DNA of 64,000 bases from Pseudomonas paracarnis (GCF_904063055.1 NZ_CAJFCN010000004.1:124001-188000); one strand, 5' to 3'; positions 1 through 9,116 are shown, counted from the first letter of the stretch. Notes: a model not told the origin generated them from the sequence alone. Made by a program: numbers and translations.

Positions 1-228
1 ACCTTTTTCACCGACATCATGCAGCACCTGGGCACGGCGATGATTCCGCGCACCCAGGTGAATGCCGTCGAGCGCGGCGGCGCGGACTTTGCCCAACTGG
101 GGCAGTTGGCGAGCCTGGAACACGAGGCCATCTACAACGCTATCAAGCGCCAGGACCCGGACGCCGCACGGGCGGCCATGGTGCTGCACTTGACCAACAG
201 CCGGGATCGATTTTCCGGGCACTCTTAA
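1..228 (+). CDS. GntR/FadR-family regulator, C-terminal part
   Basis: Only the last 75 codons lie in the window; the reading frame is open from base 1. The helical tail ends with a HEAIYNAIKRQDPDAARAAM segment, which is the typical last helix pair of FCD ligand-binding domains (GntR superfamily, FadR subfamily). The N-terminal winged helix that would bind DNA lies outside. Its target is unknown; the next gene starts 10 nt after its stop, so the two may be cotranscribed. Confidence 0.8.
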   Translation, partial: TFFTDIMQHLGTAMIPRTQVNAVERGGADFAQLGQLASLEHEAIYNAIKRQDPDAARAAMVLHLTNSRDRFSGHS

Positions 229-238
229 GGAATCACCG

Positions 239-934
239 TTGAACGAACACACCTTGTCCCAGCGCCTGGAGCGCGTTGCCGCGCACATACCGACGGGTGC
301 CCGCCTGGCCGATATCGGCTCCGACCACGCCTACCTGCCGGTGGCCCTGATACACCGCGGCGCTATTGCGGCGGCCGTGGCGGGGGAAGTGGCCGCGACA
401 CCGTTTCAGGCGGCCAACCGTACCGTGGCCGACAACGGCCTGAGGCAGCACATCACCGTGCGCCTGGCCGATGGTTTGGCGGCGATTCAAGCCGGCGATG
501 ACATTACCGCCATCAGCCTGTGCGGCATGGGCGGCGAGACGATCCGCGACATTCTCGAAAGCGGCAAGGCGCACCTCAATGGCCGGGAACGCCTGATCCT
601 GCAACCCAACGGCGGCGAGCAGCCGCTGCGCCTATGGTTGATGGACAACGGCTACCGGATCCTGCACGAGGAGCTGCTGCTGGAAAACCGCTTCTACTAC
701 GAAATCATCGTTGCCGAACGCGCCGAGGCGGTCACCTATACCGCCGAGCAACTGTACTTCGGCCCGCTGCAAATGCAGGCCCGCAGCCCGGCGTTTGTGG
801 CGAAATGGCAACGGATGTTGCGCCAGAAGCGCAAGACATTGGCCAGCCTCGAACAGGCGCGGCAGGCGGTGCCCGAGCAGAAAGTGCAGGAGATCGTGCA
901 GCAGTTGAAGTGGATCGATCCGTTGCTCGCCTGA
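239..934 (+). CDS. trmK: TrmK-like tRNA (adenine22-N1)-methyltransferase
   Basis: Protein of 231 residues with a class I SAM-binding motif near residues 24-30 (ADIGSDH), a SLCGMGGETI segment and an ILQPNGGE catalytic-loop segment, then a helical C-terminal arm rich in basic residues. This is the layout and length of the TrmK/YqfN family, which methylates N1 of A22 in tRNA. The start is a TTG with AAGGAA about 6 nt upstream; no ATG nearby fits. Family assignment is strong; activity on tRNA is inferred. Confidence 0.85.
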   Translation: MNEHTLSQRLERVAAHIPTGARLADIGSDHAYLPVALIHRGAIAAAVAGEVAATPFQAANRTVADNGLRQHITVRLADGLAAIQAGDDITAISLCGMGGETIRDILESGKAHLNGRERLILQPNGGEQPLRLWLMDNGYRILHEELLLENRFYYEIIVAERAEAVTYTAEQLYFGPLQMQARSPAFVAKWQRMLRQKRKTLASLEQARQAVPEQKVQEIVQQLKWIDPLLA

Positions 935-948
935 CCGCCACCGGTCCA

Positions 949-1059
949 GTGTGGGAGATGTGGAGCTTTAGTGAGGCTTCGAGCGGTGTATCAGGCAACA
1001 TCCATGTCGTGAATGCCGCAGCCTTCGAAGCCTCGCTAAAGCTCGACATCTCCCACATT
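949..1059. repeat. Long imperfect inverted repeat (REP-like pair)
   Basis: Two arms of about 33 nt face each other: GTGGGAGATGTGGAGCTTTA at the left and its near-complement ending in ATCTCCCAC at the right, separated by about 40 nt. The arm ends resemble Pseudomonas REP ends (GTGGGAG), but the inner arm differs from the usual GCTTGC core. Confidence 0.75.
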
Positions 1060-1151
1060 CGATCGTGCAGGCCGGTGCTGCCTGGCGACATTCGCGGCAC
1101 TTCACCGCTACGCTGTAGTCTTCTCTTAAATCCCCCCAAGGTGTTGCCTCG

Positions 1152-1778
1152 ATGATCACTGTTCACCACCTCAACAATTCCCGCTCACAACGTATCCTGT
1201 GGGCGCTTGAAGAATTGGGCCTGCCCTACGACATCAAATGCTACCAGCGCGACGCCAAGACCAACCTGGCGCCGCCTGAACTCAAGGCCATTCACCCCCT
1301 GGGCAAATCCCCGGTGATCGAAGACGGCTCGCGTGTGCTGATCGAGTCCGCCGCGATCATCGACTACCTCATCCGCTGCCACGGCAACGGTCAACTGCAA
1401 CCCGACCCGGCCACCGATGCCTACGACAGCTATGTGCAATGGCTGCATTTTGCCGAAGGCTCGGCCATGCTGCCGCTGATGCTCAACCTCTACGTCGGAC
1501 GCCTGGGTGAAGCGGGTGCGCCGCTGCATCCGCGGATTGAATCGGAGCTGGCCAACTACCTGGGCTACCTGAATGATGTGCTGGGCCACACGCCGTACCT
1601 GGTGGGCGACGCACTCAGCGGCGCGGATATCCAGATGAGCTTTATCGGCGAAGTCGCCCAGGCCCAGGGCAAATTGCAGGCCTACCCGAACCTCGCGGCG
1701 TGGCTGCAAAAGCTCCAGGCGCGGCCGGCTTATCGCAAGGCGGTGGAGCGGGGTGGGGAATACGCATTCGCCAAATAG
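1152..1778 (+). CDS. Glutathione S-transferase family protein
   Basis: Cytoplasmic 208-residue protein with the two-domain GST pattern. The thioredoxin-like N-terminus contains NSRSQRILWALEELGLPY, the loop LGKSPVIED with its cis-proline, and the glutathione-contacting LIESAAIIDYL. The C-terminal helical domain ends with the usual PNLAAWLQKLQARPAYRKA. It probably conjugates glutathione to electrophiles or reduces peroxides; the substrate cannot be read. It stands alone between two repeats. Confidence 0.9.
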   Translation: MITVHHLNNSRSQRILWALEELGLPYDIKCYQRDAKTNLAPPELKAIHPLGKSPVIEDGSRVLIESAAIIDYLIRCHGNGQLQPDPATDAYDSYVQWLHFAEGSAMLPLMLNLYVGRLGEAGAPLHPRIESELANYLGYLNDVLGHTPYLVGDALSGADIQMSFIGEVAQAQGKLQAYPNLAAWLQKLQARPAYRKAVERGGEYAFAK

Positions 1779-1807
1779 CCAGAAGCCATGTTGGAGGAGG
1801 CTTGCCC

Positions 1808-1975
1808 TAATGCCAGTCAGTTAAGCGCAGATCTCCTGTGGGAGCGGGCTTGCTCGCGAAAGCGGTGGGTCAGTCAGCCTCGATGTTTGCTGGGCCGACG
1901 CCTTCGCGAGCAAGCCCGCTCCCACATTTGACCTTCGCTGCTTTGAACACTTCGTTCGCTTAACTGACTGGCATT
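1808..1975. mobile_element. 168-bp MITE-like insertion inside a REP hairpin
   Basis: A perfect 19-bp terminal inverted repeat (AATGCCAGTCAGTTAAGCG at 1809-1827, complement at 1957-1975) bounds a segment without a gene. Directly outside both ends lies the 11-bp direct repeat GAGGCTTGCCC (1797-1807 and 1976-1986), which looks like a target-site duplication. The target was itself a REP hairpin: GGAGGAGGCTTGCCC on the left and GCTTGCCCCCTCCCACA on the right. The element carries its own REP pair inside. Mobility is inferred from structure. Confidence 0.75.
1837..1926. repeat. REP doublet (REPIN-like)
   Basis: TGTGGGAGCGGGCTTGCTCG at 1837 faces its complement ending at 1926, a 24-bp perfect inverted pair with about 42 nt between. 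It lies within the MITE-like element. Confidence 0.9.
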
Positions 1976-2089
1976 GAGGCTTGCCCCCTCCCACATTTAC
2001 AGCCTTAGACCCAGGTTCGTCAGGTGAACCTTCGAGTCTCCCAGCGCTCACTTAAAAGGTGGCACTGGCTTTTCTCGAAAGGAATCTGC

Positions 2090-3820
2090 ATGCACTCCAC
2101 CTCGTCAATCGCGCCCGTAGAGCGCGAACTGAGCCTGCGGGCAGTCATCACCGGGATCGTGCTGGGCATCCTGCTGACCCCTTCCAATGTGTACGCAGGC
2201 TTGAAGATCGGCTGGTCGTTCAATATGTCGATCATCGCCTTGCTGATCGGTTATGGCCTCTGGCAAGGCCTGGCCCGGCGTTCCGCTGAACACCTGCCGT
2301 GGACCCTGCACGAGAGCAATATCAACCAGACCGTGGCCTCTGCCGCGGCGTCGATTATTTCCGGCGGGCTGGTCGCGCCCATCCCGGCCTATACCCTGCT
2401 CACCGGCAACCAACTGGCAGCGCTGCCGATGATCGCGTGGGTGTTTTCGGTGAGCTTCCTGGGGATCTGGATCGCATGGTACCTGCGGCCCTCATTGCTC
2501 AATGACAAGGCGCTGAAGTTTCCCGAAGGCATGGCCACCCTGGAAACCCTGCTGCACATCTACAACCATGGCCGCGAAGCTGCCACGCGCTTGAAAGTGC
2601 TGCTCGGCGCGGCGCTGTTGTCGGGGCTGGTCAAGTGGGTGGATACCTTTATATGGGCCTTCCCGCGCTGGTCGCCGAACGCCCAGTTGGAGCGCCTGAC
2701 CTTCACCGCCGACCCCTCTCTGCTGTTGCTGGGGTTCGGCGGCATCATCGGCATTCGCGTAGGCCTGACCCTGTTGCTCGGCGCCTTGCTGGCATGGGGC
2801 GGGCTGGGGCCGTGGCTGTTGGCCGATGGCTTGGTGAGCCTGCCCGCCGACAGCAGCGGCCCGCAATTTGCCGCGCTGGTGGAATGGCTGCTGTGGCCCG
2901 GCGTGAGCCTGATGGTGTGTTCCACCCTGGCGTCCCTGGCGATTCGCCTGTGGGCGTTGCATCGCTCAACCCGAGCGGCTGGCGGCACGCCCTGGGCGGT
3001 TCCCAAGCCTGGGCCTGCCGTGGGGTTTGCCTTGGCGATTGCGTTGGTGGTGAGCCTGCAAGCGCTGTTGTTCGGTATCAACCTTGGGATGGCGCTGCTG
3101 ACCATTCCCCTGGCGAGCTGCCTGGCCGCCGTCGCGGCGCGGGTGGTGGGGGCTACCGGTATTCCGCCGATTGGCGCCATCGGGCAACTGTCCCAGCTGA
3201 GCTTTGGTATCGCTGCGCCCGGCCAGGTACCGATCAACCTGATGAGCGCCAACACCGCTGGCGGTTCGGCGGGGCAGTGCACGGACCTGATGAATGACTT
3301 CAAGGTGGGCAAGGCGATTGGCGCGACGCCGCACAAACAGGTTATCGCCCAGATTCTTGGGATTTTTGTCGGCAGCATCGTCGGCGTATTCGCGTACCTG
3401 GCGTTGATCCCCGACCCGCAAACCATGCTGCTCACCGAACAATGGCCAGCCCCGGCCGTCGCCACCTGGAAAGCCGTGGCCCAAACCCTGACCCACGGTT
3501 TGGATTCACTGTCCCCCAGCATCCGCTGGGCCATCGGCATTGCAAGCTTGTTCGGCGTGCTGCTGGGCATACTCGACAGCACATTACCCACCCATCGCGC
3601 CCGCTACCTGCCGAGTGCGGCAGCCTTGGGACTGGCGTTTGTCTTGCCTGCGTCGGTGTCGCTGATGATGGCCCTTGGCGCGATCATGACCTGGGCCGTG
3701 AGCTGTCGCTGGCCAAGTGTGACGCAGCGCTTTGCGATCACGGCAGCGGCAGGGTTGATCGCCGGTGAGAGCATTACCGGCGTAGGCGCGTCGTTATGGC
3801 AGATGCTGGGAAATGGATGA
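2090..3820 (+). CDS. OPT-family oligopeptide transporter
   Basis: Integral membrane protein of 576 residues made of many hydrophobic segments. The N-terminal segment LTPSNVYAGLKIGWSFNMSI and the later GATGIPPIGAIGQLSQL are typical of the OPT/YSL superfamily, which imports small peptides or metal chelates with protons. I chose ATG 2090 because GAAAGGA sits 7 nt upstream; an earlier in-frame ATG at 2024 lacks a site. Substrate unknown. It is a monocistronic gene as far as can be seen. Confidence 0.85.
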   Translation: MHSTSSIAPVERELSLRAVITGIVLGILLTPSNVYAGLKIGWSFNMSIIALLIGYGLWQGLARRSAEHLPWTLHESNINQTVASAAASIISGGLVAPIPAYTLLTGNQLAALPMIAWVFSVSFLGIWIAWYLRPSLLNDKALKFPEGMATLETLLHIYNHGREAATRLKVLLGAALLSGLVKWVDTFIWAFPRWSPNAQLERLTFTADPSLLLLGFGGIIGIRVGLTLLLGALLAWGGLGPWLLADGLVSLPADSSGPQFAALVEWLLWPGVSLMVCSTLASLAIRLWALHRSTRAAGGTPWAVPKPGPAVGFALAIALVVSLQALLFGINLGMALLTIPLASCLAAVAARVVGATGIPPIGAIGQLSQLSFGIAAPGQVPINLMSANTAGGSAGQCTDLMNDFKVGKAIGATPHKQVIAQILGIFVGSIVGVFAYLALIPDPQTMLLTEQWPAPAVATWKAVAQTLTHGLDSLSPSIRWAIGIASLFGVLLGILDSTLPTHRARYLPSAAALGLAFVLPASVSLMMALGAIMTWAVSCRWPSVTQRFAITAAAGLIAGESITGVGASLWQMLGNG

Positions 3821-3929
3821 ATGGCCCACGTGGATTTACAACTCTTCACCACTTCAAAAGGCTCACCGTTATAGGCTTGGCGCTGCGACGTCTGGATCAC
3901 GCCCCGTCAACGACCGTTGAGCCTACCCC

Positions 3930-4667
3930 ATGAAACTGCCCGCCATCGCTGCCACGTTGCTCGCCTTCGCTACGCTGCATCCGCTACCCGTACACGGCAC
4001 GCCCATCACCCATGTCGCCATCTACCGTGGCCCTGCGGGTTGCGCGGACTGCTCGGAAAACGTGAAAACCGCCTTGCAGCGTCTCAACCCGAATTACCAG
4101 ATCGACTTCGTGGGTGCCGACGAACCCATCGACATCACCCCACACACCTTGGCCCGCTACGACCTTTATGTACAACCCGGCGGCGGCCAGGACATCCCCG
4201 GCGCCCTCGACAGTCTCGGTGATGAGCGTGCCGAGGCTATCCGCGACTATGTTGCCAAGGGTGGCCGTTACCTGGGCCTGTGCATGGGCGCCTACCTGGC
4301 GGACGACAACAATCTCGGGCTGATCCCCCAGGCGCTGGACACCGAAGCCGGCCGCCCCGGTTTTGAAGTGACCGGTATCGACGACGCTGCTGTGCGGGTG
4401 ACGTGGGACGGCCAGGCTGATCATGTGTTCTATCAGGACGGCCCGTACTTTCCCAAGGCCAGTGCCGCCGCGCCCTACAGGACCCTCGCCACTTACCGCA
4501 ATGGCGATGTGGCAGCGGCGCGCTATGCCTACCAGAAAGGCGTTGTGGTGCTGAGCGGGCCGCATCCGGAAGCCGGCCAGGAGTGGTTCGAGAATGCCGG
4601 TATCCCACTGGACAAGATGCCGCGTGGGGAGCTGTTTGGCTCGCTCATACGCAGCGTTCAAGAGTAA
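3930..4667 (+). CDS. Exported BPL_N / class I glutamine amidotransferase-like protein
   Basis: 245 residues. Residues 1-23 form a likely Sec signal peptide ending near PVHG. The mature part has a GATase1-like fold signature: VQPGGGQD, then YLGLCMGAYLA with the nucleophile-elbow cysteine, and VVLSGPHPE, as in the BPL_N family (N-terminal domain of eukaryotic biotin-protein ligase). Such proteins are probably periplasmic; their reaction is not established. The cysteine motif is intact, so it may be catalytic. Confidence 0.75.
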   Translation: MKLPAIAATLLAFATLHPLPVHGTPITHVAIYRGPAGCADCSENVKTALQRLNPNYQIDFVGADEPIDITPHTLARYDLYVQPGGGQDIPGALDSLGDERAEAIRDYVAKGGRYLGLCMGAYLADDNNLGLIPQALDTEAGRPGFEVTGIDDAAVRVTWDGQADHVFYQDGPYFPKASAAAPYRTLATYRNGDVAAARYAYQKGVVVLSGPHPEAGQEWFENAGIPLDKMPRGELFGSLIRSVQE

Positions 4668-4805
4668 GGCGTGACGCTCGGTAAACCCGTGCACCGCCAT
4701 GACCAATGTCGATATCAGACTCGATGATGGCGTAACCAGGCTACTTGTACCGGGCCCCGCGCACTTAAGGTGAGGGTCATTGGCCGCCTGAGCACAACAA
4801 AAACA

Positions 4806-6212
4806 ATGATTAGCCTGACTCCCAACGATTCTAACGGTCAGCTGGCGCAAGGCTTCAAGCCCCGCCACGTGACTATGTTGTCCATCGCCGGCATCATCGG
4901 CGCGGGGCTGTTTGTCGGCTCCGGACATGCCATCGCCGCAGCAGGGCCAGCGGTGTTGCTGGCTTACCTGTTCTCCGGCCTGCTGGTGGTGCTGGTCATG
5001 CGCATGCTGGGGGAAATGGCGGTGGCACGCCCGGACACCGGCTCGTTTTCCACCTACGCCGACCAGGCCATCGGCCCTTGGGCGGGGTTCACCATCGGCT
5101 GGTTGTATTGGTGGTTCTGGGTGCTGGTCATTCCCATCGAAGCCTTGGCCGCCGGGCACGTGCTCAACCAGTGGTTCCCTCAGGTTGATGCGTGGCTGTT
5201 TGCGTTGATCTCAATCGTGTTGCTGGTGATCACCAATCTGTTCAGCGTGGCCAAATACGGCGAATTCGAATTCTGGTTCGCCATGGCCAAGGTGATCGCC
5301 ATCGTCGGCTTTATCGGCCTGGGCTTCAGCGTCCTCATGGGCTGGATCCCGGATCGCGAAGCCAGCGGCTTGAGCCGCTTGATGGAAGAACACGGCGGTT
5401 TCGCCCCCAACGGCCTGTCGGCGGTGGTAGGCGCGTTCATTACCATCATGTTCAGCTTCATCGGCACTGAGGCGGTGACCATCGCCGCAGCGGAATCGAG
5501 CAACCCGGCGCAGAACATCGCCAAGGCTACCCGCTCGGTGATCTGGCGCATTGGCGTGTTCTACCTGTTGTCGATCTCCGTCGTGATTTCCGTGGTGCCC
5601 TGGAACGATCCGCTACTGGCGTCCGTGGGTTCCTATCAGCGTGCACTGGAAATTATGAACATCCCCAACGCCAAGTTCATGGTCGATGTGGTGGTGTTGA
5701 TCGCGGTAGCCAGTTGCATGAACTCCTCAATCTACATTTCCTCGCGCATGTTGTTTTCCCTGGGCAAACGCGGCGATGCGCCACCGGCACTTAAAATCAC
5801 CTCAAAGGCGGGCGTGCCCAGGGCTGCGGTGATCGCCAGCACCATCATCGGTGCGGGCGTTACGTTGCTGAGCTACTTCATGCCGGCCGGTCTGTTCCAG
5901 TTCCTGCTCGCCAGCTCCGGCGCCATCGCGTTGTTGGTGTACCTGGTGATCGCTATCTCGCAACTGCGTATGCGTCGCTTGCTGCTTCGGCAGAACGTCG
6001 AGTTGACCTTTCGCATGTGGCTGTTTCCCTGGCTGACTTACCTGGTGATCGTGTTCATCTGCCTGGCCCTGGGGGTGATGATGGTGACGCCCGAGCACCG
6101 CACCGAAGTGTCCTCGACCATTGGCCTGGCGTTGGTGATTTCCTTTATCGGCCTGGTCACGTCGCGCCAGCACAACCGGGCACCCAAGCCGGTGGCGCTG
6201 GAACAGTCCTGA
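4806..6212 (+). CDS. gabP: GabP-like 4-aminobutyrate / amino-acid permease
   Basis: APC-superfamily permease of 468 residues with about 12 membrane segments. From FKPRHVTMLSIAGIIGAGLF onward it closely follows E. coli GabP, including PDTGSFSTYAD, IGWLYWWFWVLVIP, YGEFEFWFAMAKVIAI and SSGAIALLVYLVIA. It would take up GABA or a similar amino acid with protons across the inner membrane. ATG 4806 fits the family N-terminus; a GTG at 4770 would add 12 residues and no clear ribosome site decides. A GlxA-type regulator follows and may control it. Confidence 0.8.
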   Translation: MISLTPNDSNGQLAQGFKPRHVTMLSIAGIIGAGLFVGSGHAIAAAGPAVLLAYLFSGLLVVLVMRMLGEMAVARPDTGSFSTYADQAIGPWAGFTIGWLYWWFWVLVIPIEALAAGHVLNQWFPQVDAWLFALISIVLLVITNLFSVAKYGEFEFWFAMAKVIAIVGFIGLGFSVLMGWIPDREASGLSRLMEEHGGFAPNGLSAVVGAFITIMFSFIGTEAVTIAAAESSNPAQNIAKATRSVIWRIGVFYLLSISVVISVVPWNDPLLASVGSYQRALEIMNIPNAKFMVDVVVLIAVASCMNSSIYISSRMLFSLGKRGDAPPALKITSKAGVPRAAVIASTIIGAGVTLLSYFMPAGLFQFLLASSGAIALLVYLVIAISQLRMRRLLLRQNVELTFRMWLFPWLTYLVIVFICLALGVMMVTPEHRTEVSSTIGLALVISFIGLVTSRQHNRAPKPVALEQS

Positions 6213-6234
6213 TCACGCCCGTGGGGTAGCGGTG

Positions 6235-7320
6235 ATGGAAACCGAGGCACCTGTTTGCCAGACCATCGGCTTTTTGCTGCTGGACCAATTCACGCTGATA
6301 TCGCTGTCGTGTGCGGTCGAGCCGCTGCGCATGGCCAACCAATTGGCTGGCGAAGAGCTCTACCGTTGGCAAACCCTGAGCCTGGACGGCCAGCCGGTGT
6401 GGGCCAGCGATGGCGTGTCGGTGACCCCGGATGCGTGCGCGCAGGACCAGCGCGGTTTTGATGCGGTGATCGTGTGCGGCGGCGTCGGCATTCAACAGGC
6501 TATCAGCCCTGCGCTCATCGCTTGGTTGCGCAGCCAGGCGCGCCTGTACTGCAAACGTCTCGGCGCGATATGCACCGGCAGTTGGGCGCTGGCCCAGGCG
6601 GGGTTGCTTGATGGCTTCCAGTGCAGCGTGCATTGGGAGCTGATGGCGTCGATGCAGGAGGCGTTTACCCGCGTCAAGGTCAGCTCCAGCGTGTTCACCC
6701 TCGACGGCAACCGCTTTACCAGCTCTGGCGGCACTGCGCCGCTGGACATGATGCTGCACCTGATCGGCCGCGATCACGGGCACACGCTGTCGGCGGCGAT
6801 TTCCCAGATGTTCGTGTACGAGCGCATTCGCAACGAGCGCGACCACCAACGCGTGCCGCTCAAGCACCTGCTCGGCACGCAACAGCCCAAGCTGCAAGAA
6901 GTGGTCGCCCTGATGGAAGCCAACCTGGAAGAACCCATCGACCTCGACGAACTGGCCGCCTACGTGCACGTGTCCCGCCGCCAGTTGGAGCGTATGTTCC
7001 AGAAGCACTTGTACTGCACGCCATCGCGCTATTACCTCAAACTGCGCCTGACCCGTGCCCGCCAGTTGCTGATGCAGACGCCCATTTCGATTGTCGAACT
7101 GGCGGTGATTTGCGGCTTTGTCTCCACGCCGCATTTTTCCAAGTGCTACCGGGATTTCTTCGGCGTGGCGCCCAGCGATGAGCGCTCGGACATGCGCCTG
7201 CATCCGCCGCCTGCGTTACGGCCAGAGGGGCAATCCCTGGCCCCGCAACAGCCCAGAAATACACTGGAGCAGGCGCGCGACGAGCCGACGTTTGCTACGG
7301 TGCAGATTCAAAGGCGATAG
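6235..7320 (+). CDS. GlxA-family transcriptional regulator (DJ-1/PfpI plus AraC domain)
   Basis: About 361 residues. Residues 8-190 form a DJ-1/PfpI-like domain (GFLLLDQFTLISLSCAVEPL; GAICTGSWALAQAGLLDG at the degenerate nucleophile region). Residues 215-320 contain two AraC-type helix-turn-helix units (DLDELAAYVHVSRRQLERMF and SIVELAVICGFVSTPHFSKC). Pseudomonas uses such regulators for amines, betaines and arginine (GbdR, CdhR, ArgR), but I cannot choose among them. It follows the permease by 22 nt, suggesting joint transcription. Adjacent ATG codons at 6235 and 6238 leave the exact start open. Confidence 0.85.
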   Translation: METEAPVCQTIGFLLLDQFTLISLSCAVEPLRMANQLAGEELYRWQTLSLDGQPVWASDGVSVTPDACAQDQRGFDAVIVCGGVGIQQAISPALIAWLRSQARLYCKRLGAICTGSWALAQAGLLDGFQCSVHWELMASMQEAFTRVKVSSSVFTLDGNRFTSSGGTAPLDMMLHLIGRDHGHTLSAAISQMFVYERIRNERDHQRVPLKHLLGTQQPKLQEVVALMEANLEEPIDLDELAAYVHVSRRQLERMFQKHLYCTPSRYYLKLRLTRARQLLMQTPISIVELAVICGFVSTPHFSKCYRDFFGVAPSDERSDMRLHPPPALRPEGQSLAPQQPRNTLEQARDEPTFATVQIQRR

Positions 7321-7344
7321 GGCTTGGGGCTTGCCCGAATGCCA

Positions 7345-7371
7345 GTAGGAGCGAGCAAGCCCGCTCCTACA
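7345..7371. repeat. REP hairpin with MITE-end remnant
   Basis: GTAGGAGCG...CGCTCCTAC forms a 9-bp hairpin just after the regulator gene. The preceding bases GGGGCTTGCCCGAATGCCAGT resemble the junction of the element at 1808-1975 (target GGCTTGCCC followed by AATGCCAGT), so this may be a truncated copy. Confidence 0.6.
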
Positions 7372-7392
7372 AAAGGCAATAAGCCTCAGCGC

Positions 7393-7761
7393 TCAAATCC
7401 ACTGGTCATTCAACGCGGTACGCTCACCGCCTTCATGCCCGGTATTCAAAATGCCCCTTGGCTCGATCATCATCAGCCTGGCTTCACCTTCGGCGGCGGT
7501 CCTGTGCTCAATGCCACGCGGCACCACATACAACTCACCCGGCTTCACATACACCGGGCCATCCGGCAGGTCGATACGCAACGTGCCTTCAAGCACCAGG
7601 AACGCTTCATCGGTTTCGGGGTGCGAATGCCAAATGAATTCACCCTCGATACGCACGACCTTGAACTGGTAGTCGTTCATTTCGGCGACTACTCTTGGGC
7701 TCCATTGCTGGTCGATGAGCGAGGCTTTTTGAGCAAGGTTTACAGGCTGTGCTTGAGTCAT
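7393..7761 (-). CDS. Small cupin-domain protein
   Basis: 122 residues forming a single cupin barrel: FIWHSHPETDEAFLVLEG carries the first metal-binding motif (His, His, Glu) and ELYVVPRGIEHRT the second (His). Such proteins bind a divalent metal; functions range from isomerases to dioxygenases, so none is assigned. The start at 7761 has AGGAAG about 9 nt upstream. Longer in-frame extension upstream lacks family similarity. Confidence 0.85.
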   Translation of the reverse strand: MTQAQPVNLAQKASLIDQQWSPRVVAEMNDYQFKVVRIEGEFIWHSHPETDEAFLVLEGTLRIDLPDGPVYVKPGELYVVPRGIEHRTAAEGEARLMMIEPRGILNTGHEGGERTALNDQWI

Positions 7762-7946
7762 GCGGGATCTTCCTGTCGATGAGAAGGCCAGACTATCCAA
7801 GCAAGCGGTCAGCAGGCTTGTACGATCCTGCAACCTCTCCACTCGTACGCTCCCGCATTCCCCACGGGAATGCAGCACATAAAATTAATGCATTTTTCTT
7901 ACTGCCACGGTTAACGTAATTTGCGTCAAGGCCACGGAGAACCGCC

Positions 7947-8663
7947 TTGAACTCATCCTCATCCAATCCTGCTGACAAATTCGATACCTCAAGAGCCAAC
8001 GAGTACGCACGACAAAGCCGTATCGCGTTGGCGGGCTATGACGCGTGCCAGGACCTGGCAGCCTGCATGCTCGCGGCAAGCCTTGGTGATGCCCCTTCGG
8101 CCAAGGTACTTGTGGTCGGCGCCGGCGGTACGGCGCAGGAGATCATCGCCATGGCCAGCCTTGAACCGGAATGGCGCTTCATGGCGGTTGATCCCTCCCA
8201 GCCGATGCTCGACGCGGCAAGGCAGCAGTTGGAAGCCAACCACTTGCTTGATAGAACCACCCTGCATCTCGGGACGCTTGAAGACCTGGCAGCAGACGCA
8301 TCATACGACGCCGCCACCTTGATCGGTGTGCTCCACCATCTGGAGGGTGACGACGCCAAGGCCCGAATGCTGCGATCGATTCGGGCGCACCTGAAACCGG
8401 GGGCACCGCTGATCGTCGCGGGCAATCACTATGCGTATGCCAGCCAGCCGTTGCTGCTGGCGGCATGGGGCCAACGGTGGCGTCAGCATGGCGCCACCCC
8501 GGACGAAGTGAAGGCCAAGCTCGGCAAAATCCTTCAAGGCGCCGACCCGCCACATTCCGAGGCCGCTGTTCAGAAGCTGTTGCACGACGCTGGCTTCGGC
8601 GACGCGACCCGTTTCTTCAGCAGCCTGTTCTGGGGGGCTTGGCTGACGTGTAAGGTGCAATAG
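7947..8663 (+). CDS. Class I SAM-dependent methyltransferase
   Basis: 238 residues. Motif I is VLVVGAGGTAQEI (residues 54-66), an acidic residue follows in FMAVDPSQPML, and motif IV is in DAATLIGVLHHLEGDD, all typical of UbiE/COQ5-like small-molecule methyltransferases. The start is a TTG with GGAGA about 7 nt upstream. Substrate unknown; no neighbouring pathway gives a clue. Confidence 0.8.
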   Translation: MNSSSSNPADKFDTSRANEYARQSRIALAGYDACQDLAACMLAASLGDAPSAKVLVVGAGGTAQEIIAMASLEPEWRFMAVDPSQPMLDAARQQLEANHLLDRTTLHLGTLEDLAADASYDAATLIGVLHHLEGDDAKARMLRSIRAHLKPGAPLIVAGNHYAYASQPLLLAAWGQRWRQHGATPDEVKAKLGKILQGADPPHSEAAVQKLLHDAGFGDATRFFSSLFWGAWLTCKVQ

Positions 8664-8688
8664 CGAAGTCAGCAACCCGTGGCACGAT

Positions 8689-9054
8689 TCAGATCGCCCG
8701 GAGAGTAGCCAGCCGCCGACGCCAATCGCCGCCATGCCGAAGGTGGCATTCCTCTTCGGAGTCGAAACTGACGCAGCGGGCGATGTTCGGGACGTGCACG
8801 TCAACGTCATCCAGCGCGGCGGTAGTCAGCTCGCGCATACGGGCGTCCGCCCCGGTTGCGAGGGCGTGAGCCTTGCTCGCGACGCTGTCGAATACCCAGA
8901 TCACCCGCAGGCTTTGGGGGAAGGCGCGGTAGTCGACGGTGTGGGTCAGCCAGTCGAAGCCCGTTATTTCGGCTTTTGCGATCTCGCAGGCGTCGGTCAG
9001 GGCTGCAATGAGGCGGCGTTCGATACGGGCGTGGTCGCGTGAGGCTGGCGGCAT
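8689..9054 (-). CDS. Hypothetical protein, 121 residues
   Basis: A basic N-terminus (RDHARIERRLIAALTDACEIA) precedes FDWLTHTVDYRAFPQSLRVIWVFDS, which reads like a real folded domain, and the codon use agrees with neighbouring genes. I recognise no named family. It lies convergent to the methyltransferase with 25 nt between stops. It probably is a conserved Pseudomonas protein of unknown role. Confidence 0.6.
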   Translation of the reverse strand: MPPASRDHARIERRLIAALTDACEIAKAEITGFDWLTHTVDYRAFPQSLRVIWVFDSVASKAHALATGADARMRELTTAALDDVDVHVPNIARCVSFDSEEECHLRHGGDWRRRLATLRAI

Positions 9055-9116
9055 AAAAAGGAGGTCCGTGAATCCTGGGAGTGGGTTGGGGCTTCAGCCG
9101 ATAGGCTGATCAGAGC

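Noticed and set aside
2560..3591. 343-codon minus-strand frame opposite the OPT gene
   Set aside because: Shadow of a GC-rich gene; no domain, while the plus-strand protein is a clear transporter.
3604..3900. Minus-strand frame with YNGEPFEVV segment between OPT and BPL_N genes
   Set aside because: The N-terminal 25 codons look protein-like, but the remainder runs into the OPT gene and no ribosome site is seen; at most a gene fragment.
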